Shown: positions 25,137 through 33,278 of the stretch, piece by piece
How positions within the stretch are numbered: position 1 is the stretch's first letter
How the letters are laid out: each line of letters begins with the position of its first letter
Assembly (NCBI GenBank): GCA_013388635.1
Contig: JACAEX010000090.1
Span: forward strand, 1 to 34,145
Reading direction: 5' to 3'
From: Syntrophaceae bacterium
Lineage (GTDB): Bacteria > Desulfobacterota > BSN033 > UBA1163
DNA: 34,145 nucleotides
The notes under the pieces: model-generated
The model's database searches: none
Told to the model about the DNA's origin: nothing
Seen by the model: only the letters and a program-made list of their open reading frames with translations
Program-made: the position numbers and the translations under genes

Positions 25137-26153
25137 GTGAGAGAAGAACTGAGGCGTCTCCACAAAGAGATCCTTGCGACCCTGTCCCAGGTCTCGACAG
25201 AGAAGGAGGTCTCCGAGGTCCGCGTGAAAAGCCTGGGGAGAAAAGGGACTCTGACGCAGCTGCTCAAACGATTGGGATCGCTTCCCGAGGCGGACCGGAG
25301 AGAGATCGGCAGACTGGCCAATGAGATTAAGGAGGATCTGGAGAGGAGAATTGAAGAGGCGATCTCGCATATTCGAGAGCGAGAGAGAAAGGAGGCACTG
25401 GAAAGGGAGAGGATCGATGTCACGCTTCCTGGAAGGAGGATCCCGGTCGGAACGAAACATCCGATCACTCAGATTCTGGACGAGGTCATCGACATCTTCT
25501 CTCGTCTCGGTTTTGAAGTGGTGGAGGGGCCAGAGGTGGAACTGGACTACTACAATTTTGAGGCCCTCAATATTCCAAAGGGACATCCCGCCCGGGAGAT
25601 GCAGGCCACCTTCTTTATTTCGGATGAGGTCGTCCTGAGAACCCACACCTCACCGATGCAGGTGAGGACGATGGAAAAAAAGCGGCCTCCTGTCCGGATG
25701 ATCTGCCCGGGAGCTGTCTACCGGTGTGATTCGGATCCGACCCACTCCCCGATGTTCCATCAGGTGGAAGGCCTCTTGGTGGACAGGGGGATTACCTTTG
25801 CAGACCTGAAAGGGGTGCTGACCGTCTTTGTCCACCAGATGTTCGGCGAGAAGACGAAGCTTCGATTCCGACCGAGCTTCTTTCCCTTCACCGAGCCGAG
25901 CGCAGAGGTTGATATCGAATGTTTCATCTGCGGAGGGATTGGGTGCGGAGTCTGCTCTAACACAGGGTGGTTAGAGATCCTGGGTTCGGGAATGGTCGAT
26001 CCTGCAGTCTACGAATTCGTAAATTATGATCCGGAAGAGGTCACCGGGTTTGCCTTTGGGTTGGGGATCGAACGGATCGCCATGCTCAAATACGGGATCC
26101 ATGACATTCGGCTCTTCTTCATGAATGATCTGAGATTCCTGAAACAATTTTAG
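25137..26153 (+). CDS. pheS: Phenylalanyl-tRNA synthetase alpha subunit
   Basis: A 338-residue catalytic subunit of the alpha2-beta2 enzyme that charges tRNA-Phe. An N-terminal coiled coil (about 1-85) binds tRNA; the class II core follows, with motif 2 around MICPGAVYRCDSDPTHSPMFHQVEG and motif 3 near the GFAFGLGIERIAML segment. The CysPheIleCys...CysSerAsnThrGlyTrp region is typical of bacterial PheS. I start at GTG 25137: it follows aaggga at 25122-25127 and gives the standard length; an upstream ATG at 25056 lies inside rplT and adds 27 unconserved residues. pheT follows. Confidence 0.96.
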   Translation: MREELRRLHKEILATLSQVSTEKEVSEVRVKSLGRKGTLTQLLKRLGSLPEADRREIGRLANEIKEDLERRIEEAISHIRERERKEALERERIDVTLPGRRIPVGTKHPITQILDEVIDIFSRLGFEVVEGPEVELDYYNFEALNIPKGHPAREMQATFFISDEVVLRTHTSPMQVRTMEKKRPPVRMICPGAVYRCDSDPTHSPMFHQVEGLLVDRGITFADLKGVLTVFVHQMFGEKTKLRFRPSFFPFTEPSAEVDIECFICGGIGCGVCSNTGWLEILGSGMVDPAVYEFVNYDPEEVTGFAFGLGIERIAMLKYGIHDIRLFFMNDLRFLKQF

Positions 26154-26157
26154 ATTG

Positions 26158-26222
26158 CAGATTTCAGATCGCAGATTGAAAAAGAAAAAATCTGAAATAT
26201 TAAATTTGAAATTTGAGATTAA
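26158..26222. repeat. Low-complexity inverted repeat between pheS and pheT
   Basis: Words such as cagatttcagat (about 26158-26169) reappear inverted as atctgaaat (about 26190-26198), followed by aaatttgaaatttgagatt. This is a typical non-coding fold-back in a 72-base gap between two subunit genes that are normally adjacent. Confidence 0.5.
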
Positions 26223-26225
26223 ACG

Positions 26226-28634
26226 ATGAAGGTCAGTCTTAGTTGGCTCAGGGATTATGTGGATATTCAGATGGGAGTAAAGGAGCTGATCGAACTCCTG
26301 ACGATGGGCGGCCTTGAGGTGGAGCAGGCCGTCTCCGCGGGAGAGGGGTTTGAAAAGATCGTGGTCGCAGAGATCGATTCGATTCGGGCTCATCCCAATG
26401 CAGACCGGCTCTCCCTGGTCCAGGTCAGAACCGGCAGGGAGAGGTTTTCGATCGTCTGCGGTGCCACCAACATCAGTGAAGGGCAAAAGGTCCCGCTGGC
26501 CCTGGTCGGAGCCCGCCTCCCGAACGGTCTCGAAATCAAGAGGTCGAGGATCAGGGGAGAGACTTCTGAAGGGATGCTCTGTTCAGAGGCTGAGCTTGGC
26601 CTGGGTTCAGATGCTACCGGGATCATGATTCTTCCTTCGGATCTTCCTCTCGGAGCGGACCTGGGTGAGGCCTTGGGGTTAAAGGACACGGTTCTCGATA
26701 TCAGCGTCACGCCGAATCGTCCAGATTGTCTCTGCATAATAGGGGTGGCCAGGGAGATCGCCGCTCTGACACATCAAAGGATGAGATACCCGCATCTTCG
26801 TCTCACTGAAGAGGGTCAGGAGATCCATCAAAAGACCTCTGTCACCATTTTGGATCCGGATCTGTGTCCTCGTTATGTGGCGAGGATGGTGGAGGGGGTC
26901 AAGATCGGTCCTTCTCCGCTCTGGATGAAGAACCGGTTGGAGAAGGTGGGGATCCGGTCCATCAACAATGTGGTGGATGTGACCAACTTCGTCATGATGG
27001 AGTACGGCCAACCCCTTCACGCCTTTGATTTTAACCTGCTGGAAGAAGGGAGGATCGTAGTTCGGAGGGCACAGAAGGGCGAGGTATTTGTCACCCTGGA
27101 TGGAGTGAAGAGGATTCTGGATGAGGAGATGCTCATGATCTGTGATGGCGTCAAACCGGTTGCGATTGCGGGGGTTATGGGCGGCCTCAATTCAGAGATC
27201 AAAGAGGAGACGCAGACCGTTCTTTTGGAAAGCGCCTATTTCAACCCGATCGGGAATCGGAGGACCTCAAAAAGACTTGGCCTTGAGACGGAGGCAGCCT
27301 ACCGTTTTGGAAGAGGGGTTGACTACGGTGGGTGCGTCTCCGCGGCAAACCGGGCAGCCCAGCTGATTCAGGAGGTGGCTGGCGGAAGGGTTGTGGAAGG
27401 GGTGATCGATGCCTACCCATCCCCCCTCCAACCCATTCCGATCCGCTTAAGCGTTCGAAAGGTTTCTCAGATATTGGGGACAGAAATCTCCGGAGAAGAG
27501 ATCAAAACCTATTTAAGAGACCTGGAGTTGAATGTCCGGGATGAGGGCGAAGATATCTTGTCTGTAACCCCGCCTTCTTTTCGAGGTGATTTGGAGCGAG
27601 AGATCGACCTCATCGAAGAGGTTGCCCGCATCCACGGATATGAGAAAGTTCCTCTGACTCTCCCTAAGGGGCCGCCCTCCTCAGAGGAGAGAAACAGGGT
27701 ATTTCTATTGGAGAGGAAGGCGATGGAGGTCCTCGTCCACCATGGTTACCACGAGGTGATCACCTACAGTTTTACCTCCCCCGCCTGTCTGGATTCGGTT
27801 GGCCTCAATTCTGATGGAGAGAGGAGAAGACATCTGAGAATCCTTAACCCTCTGACCGAAGAGATGTCGGTCATGAGGACGTCCTTGATCCCAGGTCTGC
27901 TGGAGACCGCCCGTTATAACCTCTCGAGAAAGAATCAGAATCTGAGGATCTTTGAGCTGAAGAAGGTCTTTTTTCCGGTAGAAGGAGAAAGGCTGCCCAG
28001 AGAAGTGAAGTATCTGGCGGGTCTGGGAATGGGCCTGAGCCGAGATCCCCATTGGGCCTTTTCTCAAAGGGCGATCGATTTTTATGACGTGAAGGGTTGC
28101 GTGGAAGATCTATTGGAGGCTCTTCGGATCAAGGATGGAAGATTCGAAAGGGCGGAGGATGTCCCTTATCTCCATCCTGGAAAGGCGTCGAGGATCAGAT
28201 GTGGAAAGGAGGTGTTGGGCGTTTTAGGGGAAGTCCATCCCCAGGTGTTAGGTCGTTACGAGATCCATGGGAAAGCTTACCTCTTTGAAATCGACTTTGA
28301 GCGAATGGTGAAAAGGGCAGGGGAGGAAAAACGGTTTCGGCCATTGCCGAGATTTCCGGCCGTCTACCGGGACCTTTCATTAGTCGTCGATGAGTCCCTG
28401 GAAGTGGAAAAGGTGGCAGAGGCGATCTGGAGTCTTCATCTGCCCTTTATCGATGAAGTGAATCTCTTCGATGTTTATCAAGGGACACCTATTCCAGAAG
28501 GGAAGAAAGGGGTCTCCTATCGAATCCGCTACCAGGCGAATGACCGGACCCTAACTGACGAAGAGGTGAATCGAGACCACGAAAAGGTTATTTCTCGGCT
28601 GAGGGAGATCTTTCAGGTAGAGTTGAGACAGTAA
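26226..28634 (+). CDS. pheT: Phenylalanyl-tRNA synthetase beta subunit
   Basis: An 802-residue beta subunit. It has an N-terminal EMAP-II-like tRNA-binding domain (about 40-150), a B3/B4 editing domain that removes mischarged Tyr (about 210-385), a B5 domain (about 405-475), a class II-like core without catalysis, and a C-terminal ferredoxin-fold anticodon-binding domain (about 710-802, with FPAVYRDLSLVVDE at its start). Length is standard (790-810). The ribosome site before ATG 26226 is weak, perhaps because of the preceding AT-rich repeat. Stoichiometry with pheS would depend on coupled transcription. Confidence 0.97.
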   Translation: MKVSLSWLRDYVDIQMGVKELIELLTMGGLEVEQAVSAGEGFEKIVVAEIDSIRAHPNADRLSLVQVRTGRERFSIVCGATNISEGQKVPLALVGARLPNGLEIKRSRIRGETSEGMLCSEAELGLGSDATGIMILPSDLPLGADLGEALGLKDTVLDISVTPNRPDCLCIIGVAREIAALTHQRMRYPHLRLTEEGQEIHQKTSVTILDPDLCPRYVARMVEGVKIGPSPLWMKNRLEKVGIRSINNVVDVTNFVMMEYGQPLHAFDFNLLEEGRIVVRRAQKGEVFVTLDGVKRILDEEMLMICDGVKPVAIAGVMGGLNSEIKEETQTVLLESAYFNPIGNRRTSKRLGLETEAAYRFGRGVDYGGCVSAANRAAQLIQEVAGGRVVEGVIDAYPSPLQPIPIRLSVRKVSQILGTEISGEEIKTYLRDLELNVRDEGEDILSVTPPSFRGDLEREIDLIEEVARIHGYEKVPLTLPKGPPSSEERNRVFLLERKAMEVLVHHGYHEVITYSFTSPACLDSVGLNSDGERRRHLRILNPLTEEMSVMRTSLIPGLLETARYNLSRKNQNLRIFELKKVFFPVEGERLPREVKYLAGLGMGLSRDPHWAFSQRAIDFYDVKGCVEDLLEALRIKDGRFERAEDVPYLHPGKASRIRCGKEVLGVLGEVHPQVLGRYEIHGKAYLFEIDFERMVKRAGEEKRFRPLPRFPAVYRDLSLVVDESLEVEKVAEAIWSLHLPFIDEVNLFDVYQGTPIPEGKKGVSYRIRYQANDRTLTDEEVNRDHEKVISRLREIFQVELRQ

Positions 28635-28704
28635 GGATTCCAGATAAGCCCTGCACCTCGTGCCCAAGCACAGTGCTTTTCTCAGAAAGGAACTCCAGAT
28701 TTAT

Positions 28705-28728
28705 CCCCTCCTCCTCGGTTTGGAGGGG
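28705..28728. other. Hairpin between pheT and ihfA
   Basis: cccctcc (28705-28711) pairs with ggagggg (28722-28728). It is G-rich at its 3' side with no T-run, so it is not a standard terminator. It lies 37 bases before ihfA and could modulate readthrough. Confidence 0.4.
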
Positions 28729-28764
28729 GGCTTTCGGGGTGCCGGGTAAAGGAGGAGGCGAACC

Positions 28765-29055
28765 ATGACGAAGGTTGATATCGTTGAGGCCATTTACGAA
28801 AAGGTGGGGTTTTCAAAGAAAGAGGTGGCAAAGATTGTAGAATCTATCTTCGATATCATGAAAGAGAGCCTTCAGAAAGAAGACAAGATAAAGATTTCGG
28901 GCTTCGGGAATTTTGTCATCCGGAATAAGAGGGCAAGGCGGGGTCGGAATCCACAGACAGGGGATGACATCGAAATCTCACAGAGAAGGATTTTGACATT
29001 CAAGCCAAGCCAGGTATTGAAGGCAGCCCTCAACCGGAAGGAGGCCCAGCCTTAA
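28765..29055 (+). CDS. ihfA: Integration host factor alpha subunit
   Basis: A 96-residue HU/IHF-family protein that bends DNA sharply at specific sites in replication, recombination and sigma-54 transcription. GFGNF is at 46-50, and the beta arm has RNPQTG at 61-66, with Pro63 the intercalating residue. The location after pheT matches ihfA in proteobacteria and decides between IHF-alpha and HU. The ribosome site aaaggagg lies about 11 bases before ATG 28765. ihfB is not in the window. Confidence 0.93.
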   Translation: MTKVDIVEAIYEKVGFSKKEVAKIVESIFDIMKESLQKEDKIKISGFGNFVIRNKRARRGRNPQTGDDIEISQRRILTFKPSQVLKAALNRKEAQP

Positions 29056-29108
29056 TGTTGTGAGTTCAGCCGACGATCCAAACCGGCAGGCCTTGAGGGG
29101 ACAGAGAA

Positions 29109-29146
29109 GACTCAAGCCTTGAATCCCTAAGGGTTCAGGGCGAGTC
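29109..29146 (+). other. Stem-loop in the leader of the MerR gene
   Basis: gactc (29109-29113) pairs with gagtc (29142-29146), enclosing an imperfect ccttgaatccc/gggttcagg stem. It lies between ihfA and merR; regulation is possible but unproven. Confidence 0.4.
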
Positions 29147-29178
29147 ACCTTTTATCACTCGGTTAGAGGAGGAAGATC

Positions 29179-29574
29179 TTGGCCAGGATGGTCAAACGCC
29201 GAGACAACGAATCCCCGATCTCCGCTGAAAGGCTCTACTATCGGATCGGAGAGGTGAGCCGAATCACGGGCCTCAAACCCCATGTGCTGCGCTACTGGGA
29301 ATCGGAATTTAAGGTGATCAAGCCCTATAAGGCAGGGTCGCTCCAGCGTCTCTACCGGAAGAAGGATTTAGATCTTCTCCTGAGGATTAAAAAACTCCTC
29401 TATGAGGAAGGGTTTACTATCGCAGGGGCTAAGAGGAAGATCCGCGATCTCGAGAGGGCGGAGGGTAAGCAGATGAAACTGAAGCTGCTTGAGAAGAGGT
29501 CAGGTGAGACGAATCACGATCTCCTGTCGGCCATTCGGGAGGAGTTGCAGGGGATACGGAATATGCTGGAATAG
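29179..29574 (+). CDS. MerR-family transcriptional regulator
   Basis: A 131-residue regulator with an N-terminal winged helix-turn-helix of MerR type (residues 21-41, with PHVLRYWESEF as the recognition region) and a C-terminal coiled coil that should mediate dimerisation. It has no metal-binding cysteines, so it is not a metal sensor. It starts at TTG 29179: gaggagga ends 5 bases upstream, whereas ATG 29188 is 14 bases away. A MerR gene between ihfA and a tRNA-Pro gene is common in deltaproteobacteria; target genes are unknown. Confidence 0.9.
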   Translation: MARMVKRRDNESPISAERLYYRIGEVSRITGLKPHVLRYWESEFKVIKPYKAGSLQRLYRKKDLDLLLRIKKLLYEEGFTIAGAKRKIRDLERAEGKQMKLKLLEKRSGETNHDLLSAIREELQGIRNMLE

Positions 29575-29581
29575 TTCATTT

Positions 29582-29610
29582 TTGACTTTTCGCGTAAAAT
29601 TGAATATATT
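29582..29610 (+). promoter_or_regulatory. Predicted promoter of tRNA-Pro
   Basis: TTGACT (29582-29587), 17 bases, TATATT (29605-29610), starting 8 bases after the merR stop. The fold-back at 29623-29800 would be transcribed ahead of the tRNA. Confidence 0.55.
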
Positions 29611-29622
29611 GGTTCTATACAG

Positions 29623-29800
29623 AGTGGAATAATGGAACGTTGGAATAGTGGAATGATGGATCAAAATTCTGATGGGGTGATGAGGAGACACGGAGACGGG
29701 GATGAAAAATCATTCCTCTCTGAGTTCACCGAGTTTCCGGTTCTCCGCCTCTTTTTATGCTTGCCCAATAATCCAGTATTCCATTAATCCATCATTCCAG
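29623..29800. repeat. Nested fold-back with TGGAATAATGGA arms
   Basis: Outer arms are at 29623-29662 (tggaataatgg, tggaatgatgg words) and 29765-29800 (ccagtattccatt, ccatcattccag). Inner arms gaggagacacggagac (about 29680-29697) and gtttccggttctccgcctc (about 29733-29752) pair imperfectly. A related hairpin lies at 30821-30920. It lies between the promoter and tRNA-Pro, and no gene is supported here. Confidence 0.65.
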
Positions 29801-29809
29801 TTTTTTTAT

Positions 29810-29886
<77 letters not shown>

Positions 29887-29896
29887 TTCTCCTTAT

Positions 29897-30014
29897 CAAA
29901 TCACCAATGACCAAGCACCAAAATCCAAATAATATCCAATATTCAAATTCCTAAAGTCCTAAATTTTGTTTGGTGATTGGATAATTGGAATTTATTTGGA
30001 GCTTGGAATTTGGT
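29897..30014. repeat. Fold-back repeat between tRNA-Pro and surE
   Basis: The left arm (29897-29950) carries tcaccaatgaccaagcacca and ccaaat words; the right arm (29967-30014) carries their inverses, tttggtgattggataatt and ttggaatttgg. The two would form a long imperfect hairpin in the 159-base gap. Its ccaaattcc-type words resemble those at 32073-32155. Confidence 0.55.
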
Positions 30015-30045
30015 TATGTAATTTATTTCTCACCATTATATCTGT

Positions 30046-30801
30046 ATGGGCAGATCGTTAAAGATTCTGGTCACAAACGACGATGGCGTCCACTCGGAGG
30101 GGATCGCCACCCTGGCAAAGGCCCTCCGGGAGGTCGGGGAGGTGTGGGTGGTCGCTCCGGATCGTGAGAAGAGTGCTGTTGCCCACTCCCTGACGCTTCA
30201 CCGGCCCCTTCGGGTCGAGAAGATCAAAAGGAACTGCTACGCTGTCGACGGGACTCCTGCCGATTGCGTCTATCTCGGGGTAAACGTCATCTCTCCCGGA
30301 CGCCCCCAGCTGATCGTCTCCGGCATCAATAAGGGAGGAAATTTGGGTGATGACGTCACCTATTCTGGAACGGTTTCCGCTGCCTTTGAAGGGACATTGT
30401 TGGGGATTCCCTCTTTTGCGATCTCCCTGGTCTCAAGGAGTAACTTCAAATTCCATACGGCGGCTCGGTTTGCCGTCAGAGTGGCACGGTATATCATTGA
30501 GAAAGGCCTTCCGAAGGATACCTTTCTCAATATCAATGTTCCGAACCTCGATGAGAAGGAGATCAAATCTTATAAGATAACGAGGCAGGGTCGGTGGACC
30601 CATAATGGAAGTGGGGTCATCGAGAAGGTTGATCCAAGGGGGAAAAAATATTATTGGATCGGGAGTGAACAGCTTGTTTTTGAAAAAACGGGCGATACAG
30701 ATTTTGATGCGGTTTCGAATTCCTACATCTCGATCACGCCGCTCCACCTCGACTTGACAAACTATTCTTCGATTCAAGAATTGAGGAGATGGAGACTGTA
30801 A
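30046..30801 (+). CDS. surE: 5'/3'-nucleotidase SurE
   Basis: A 251-residue metal-dependent phosphatase acting on nucleoside monophosphates and short polyphosphates, often linked to stationary-phase survival. Metal ligands Asp12 and Asp13 are in TNDDGVH, with Ser42 in APDREKS and Asn94 in SGINKGGNLGDDV. Length is standard (245-265). The ribosome site before ATG 30046 is weak. In many proteobacteria surE lies beside pcm and nlpD; here it follows tRNA-Pro instead, with pcm-nlpD about 17 kb upstream. Confidence 0.96.
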   Translation: MGRSLKILVTNDDGVHSEGIATLAKALREVGEVWVVAPDREKSAVAHSLTLHRPLRVEKIKRNCYAVDGTPADCVYLGVNVISPGRPQLIVSGINKGGNLGDDVTYSGTVSAAFEGTLLGIPSFAISLVSRSNFKFHTAARFAVRVARYIIEKGLPKDTFLNINVPNLDEKEIKSYKITRQGRWTHNGSGVIEKVDPRGKKYYWIGSEQLVFEKTGDTDFDAVSNSYISITPLHLDLTNYSSIQELRRWRL

Positions 30802-30820
30802 AACCAAAAATTAGTAAAAA

Positions 30821-30920
30821 TTGGAATAATGGAATAATGGAATGATGGGTTTGAAAAATAAACAAGAATCTTTCTTCTTTTGTTCCCCAGTATTCCATTC
30901 TTCCAACATTCCATCATCAT
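30821..30920. repeat. TGGAATAATGGA hairpin between surE and the FBP aldolase/phosphatase gene
   Basis: The left arm ttggaataatggaataatgg (from 30821) and the right arm (30887-30920, with ccagtattccatt and ccatcatcat) are imperfect inverted repeats around a 37-base loop. It is the same family as 29623-29800, so the pair brackets tRNA-Pro and surE. Confidence 0.65.
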
Positions 30921-30932
30921 TAGGAGGATAGT

Positions 30933-32033
30933 ATGAGAACAACACTCAGTATCATCAAAGCCGACATCGGAAGTATCGGGGGACACATACGGCCCAGTGC
31001 GAGGCTGGTCGAAGAGGTCAGAAATTACATTGCGTCAAAGGGGAAGGAGATCATCTCCGACTTCTACGTCAGTCATACCGGAGACGACATCGCCATCCTC
31101 TTTTCTCATTCGTTGGGAAAGGGGAGTGAGAAGGTGCATCAACTGGCGTGGGATGCCTTTGTCGCGGGGACAAAGGTGGCCAAGGAGCAAGGGCTTTACG
31201 GAGCGGGCCAAGATTTGCTGAAGGATTCTTTTTCGGGAAATGTGAGGGGAATGGGCCCGGCCGTGGCAGAGATGGAGTTTGAGGAGAGACCGAATGAACC
31301 CTTCCTTTTCTTCGCTGCCGATAAAACCGATCCTGGGGCCTATAATCTTCCCCTCTATTTGGCCTTCGCAGATCCGATGTACAATGCAGGGTTGATGCTC
31401 AGCCCCTCGATGAGCAAAGGGTTTCGATTTGTCATCATGGACGTGAACTACACAGAAGGGGACCGGGTGATAGAGCTGAACGCCCCTGAGGAAATCTACG
31501 ACATTGCTGCCCTACTAAGGGACAATCAGCGGTTTGTCGTCGAAGCGATCTATTCGAGAAACAATGGCGAGATTGCCGTCTCGGTGAGCACGACCCGCCT
31601 TCATAATATTGCCGGAAAATATACCGGGAAGGATGACCCGGTCATGTTGGTCAGGGTACAGGGAGCATTTCCGGCAACTGGCGAAGTGCTCGCTCCATTC
31701 AACATTGGCCATTATGTGGCAGGCTTTATGAGAGGAAGCCATACCGGACCGCTGATGCCCGTCAGGATCAATTCGAGCATTTCCTATTTCGATGGGCCAC
31801 CGGTGGTCGCTTGCCATGCCTTCTGCGTCCACAAGGGGAAATTGACCGAACCGGCCGATGCCTTCGATCATCCCTACTGGGATTGGGTGAGGAATAAGGT
31901 GGCTCAAAAAGCGACAGATATCCGACAGCAAGGTTTTTCTGGGGCGGCGATGCTTCCTTATAACGAACTTGAATACGGCGGCATCGTGGAGAAGATGGGG
32001 ATATTGGATAAGAAGTTCAAGGTAAGAAAGTGA
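30933..32033 (+). CDS. fbp: Fructose-1,6-bisphosphate aldolase/phosphatase (archaeal type)
   Basis: A 366-residue bifunctional class V enzyme that condenses triose phosphates to fructose-1,6-bisphosphate and then dephosphorylates it, making gluconeogenesis one-way. N-terminal KADIGSIGGHIRPS and the metal-binding SHTGDD (47-52) are present. The Schiff-base lysine is Lys233 with Tyr230 (in KYTGKDD), matching Tyr229/Lys232 of the studied archaeal enzyme with a one-residue offset. Length is standard (360-400). The ribosome site taggagg lies about 5 bases before ATG 30933. This enzyme is characteristic of archaea and deep-branching or autotrophic bacteria and suggests growth on C1 or C2 compounds. 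Confidence 0.94.
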   Translation: MRTTLSIIKADIGSIGGHIRPSARLVEEVRNYIASKGKEIISDFYVSHTGDDIAILFSHSLGKGSEKVHQLAWDAFVAGTKVAKEQGLYGAGQDLLKDSFSGNVRGMGPAVAEMEFEERPNEPFLFFAADKTDPGAYNLPLYLAFADPMYNAGLMLSPSMSKGFRFVIMDVNYTEGDRVIELNAPEEIYDIAALLRDNQRFVVEAIYSRNNGEIAVSVSTTRLHNIAGKYTGKDDPVMLVRVQGAFPATGEVLAPFNIGHYVAGFMRGSHTGPLMPVRINSSISYFDGPPVVACHAFCVHKGKLTEPADAFDHPYWDWVRNKVAQKATDIRQQGFSGAAMLPYNELEYGGIVEKMGILDKKFKVRK

Positions 32034-32382
32034 TAACGGAAGAAGAAATTCCCTGCCTACCGGCAGGCAGGCAAGCACCAAATCCCAAATTCCAAACAAG
32101 CACCAAATTCCAAGTTCGAAACAAAAAGGTTTGGAATTTTGACATTGGGATGTGGAATTACCTAGAAAATAACCCCTCCCCCGTCAAGGGGGAGGGAGAG
32201 TTGGTTGAATTTTCATGGTTCGCGCCTGCCTGCGGTAGGCAGGGGTGACGAACCCGTCATGTAAGATTTGTTTGGGATTTGGACATTGGGATTATTGTAC
32301 TCCAAAAGGAGTCTGTGCGGATTTAAAATGTTCTCTTTTAGTATTCTGTTAACAAGTATTGAATTCTAACGAGGGGAATTAA
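32034..32382. other. Repeat-packed intergenic region, no gene seen
   Basis: This 349-base gap holds at least three hairpins: cctgcct/aggcagg (32052-32058 and 32065-32071), ccctccccc/gggggaggg with a 5-base loop (32174-32182 and 32188-32196), and cctgcct/aggcagg (32225-32231 and 32237-32243). Between the first two are ccaaattcc-type words and their inverse (32075-32155). None is followed by a good T-run. No promoter of note was found for the downstream gene. Confidence 0.6.
32208..32277. repeat. Intergenic repeat, copy B, interrupted by a palindrome
   Basis: Begins aattttcatggttcg (32208-32222) exactly as copy A (907-921). It then has about 20 extra bases (32223-32242) forming the CCTGCC/GGCAGG palindrome, and afterwards resumes gggtgacgaacccgtcatg, parallel to copy A. 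The palindrome therefore appears inserted into an older repeat. Confidence 0.7.
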
Positions 32383-32667
32383 GTGCCTACATTGATACAG
32401 ATGGTTGAAAAGGAGCTCAACATTTCTAAAAAACAGCTGATAGAGAAGGGTGTCAAGCATTTTTTGGAAGTTGAATTGAGAAGCTTATCTATTGAAATAG
32501 GGAAAATTTCTAGCCGGTATGGGGTAAACTTTTTTAATGAGTTATGGGAAAGACTCGAAGCCGGAAAGATAACGGAATCAGAATGTTTCGATGATTTAAG
32601 CAAGCTTGAATATCTTGAATTGGAAAGGAAAAAGGTTGTTAAACTATTACAGAGGGCTGCACAATAA
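32383..32667 (+). CDS. Small partner (putative antitoxin) of the TumE-like gene
   Basis: A 94-residue, mostly helical, charged protein that I do not recognise by name. It starts at GTG 32383, with gagggg seven bases upstream. Its stop overlaps the ATG of the next gene by one base (TAATG), so the two are translationally coupled, as is usual for toxin-antitoxin pairs with antitoxin first. No clear helix-turn-helix is evident; residues 5-30 could form a short DNA-binding helix pair. The antitoxin role is inferred only from position and size. Base composition is lower in GC than the upstream housekeeping genes. Confidence 0.6.
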   Translation: MPTLIQMVEKELNISKKQLIEKGVKHFLEVELRSLSIEIGKISSRYGVNFFNELWERLEAGKITESECFDDLSKLEYLELERKKVVKLLQRAAQ

Positions 32668-33046
32668 TGCCCCCAAGGGATAAGATATATTCACAGCTGG
32701 CGCAGGTCGCTCTAAGCGATTTTGCAGATATTGTAGAAGACACAAGAATAATTGAGGGAAAGTTAAGAATTTTACTCAATGATGAAAGTTTCGTTGACAT
32801 CTGGCTTTCGGCCAAGAAAGATGGGGTCTACGCCTATCACTGGAAAGAAGAAATGTTGATGGGAGGATATTTAGATACAACAATCTCCCTGATAAAGAAG
32901 CTAAGAGGCTTCAGACTTATCCAAAACACTTTCATGATGGAACTGAGAAGAATGTAATAGAAAGCGATTTGAGTGATAACCCTGAAGAGGCTTTAAGAAT
33001 TATATTAGAGTTTGCCAGGAAAATTATCCAGCATATCGGAAAGTAA
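32667..33046 (+). pseudogene. TumE-like toxin gene broken by a one-base frameshift
   Basis: The first 64 codons (to about 32858) read through GKLRILLNDESFVDIWLS and YAYHWKEEML, a TumE/DUF6516-like pattern. In that frame the protein then drifts into unrelated sequence and stops at 32957. From 32858 the -1 frame continues the family pattern instead: DGRIFRYNN, then TYPKHFHDGTEKNVIES and EEALRIILEFARKI, ending at TAA 33044-33046. Joining the two gives a 126-residue protein of plausible full length. The best explanation is loss of one base near TTGAT (32856-32860), either a real mutation or an assembly error. The conserved tail shows the break is recent. The antitoxin-like partner is intact. Confidence 0.7.
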
Positions 33047-33052
33047 AGGTTC

Positions 33053-33118
33053 ACCCCGTTAGAAAGCCCCGGCATTTATGCGCCTCGCTGTCGTAAGTCC
33101 CTGCTATCCCAACGGTTT
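33053..33118. repeat. Decayed copy 2 of the tRNA-Val-linked element
   Basis: Starts accccgttagaaagc, identical to the first 15 bases of 21629-21721, keeps catttatg, and ends aagtccctgctatcccaacgg, which resembles the other end. Its middle is about 27 bases shorter and its terminal repeats no longer match perfectly. Confidence 0.65.
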
Positions 33119-33207
33119 TCTTGTATTTGATGATCGAGTACCTGGCTCTTTATTTCTCGCCCCTGAATCCTAAAATAAGAAGATCTTTTAAAATCAAAAA
33201 TAAAAGC

Positions 33208-33267
33208 TTGACAACATAAAAGAAGTTGATATAATGGTCTAGTGGGGATAACCCCATAAGGGGATAA
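33208..33267 (+). promoter_or_regulatory. Near-consensus promoter with repeated GGGGATAA
   Basis: TTGACA (33208-33213) and TATAAT (33230-33235) are both perfect consensus, 16 bases apart. At and after the expected start are ggggataa (33244-33251 and 33260-33267) and the palindrome tgggg-ataa-cccca (33243-33256), a likely operator. aaggagg (33267-33273) is the ribosome site of the next gene. Confidence 0.7.
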
Positions 33268-33278
33268 AGGAGGCCAGA

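Noticed and set aside
32840-32870. Programmed -1 frameshift in the TumE-like gene
   Set aside because: No slippery heptamer or downstream pseudoknot is evident at the junction; a one-base loss is simpler.
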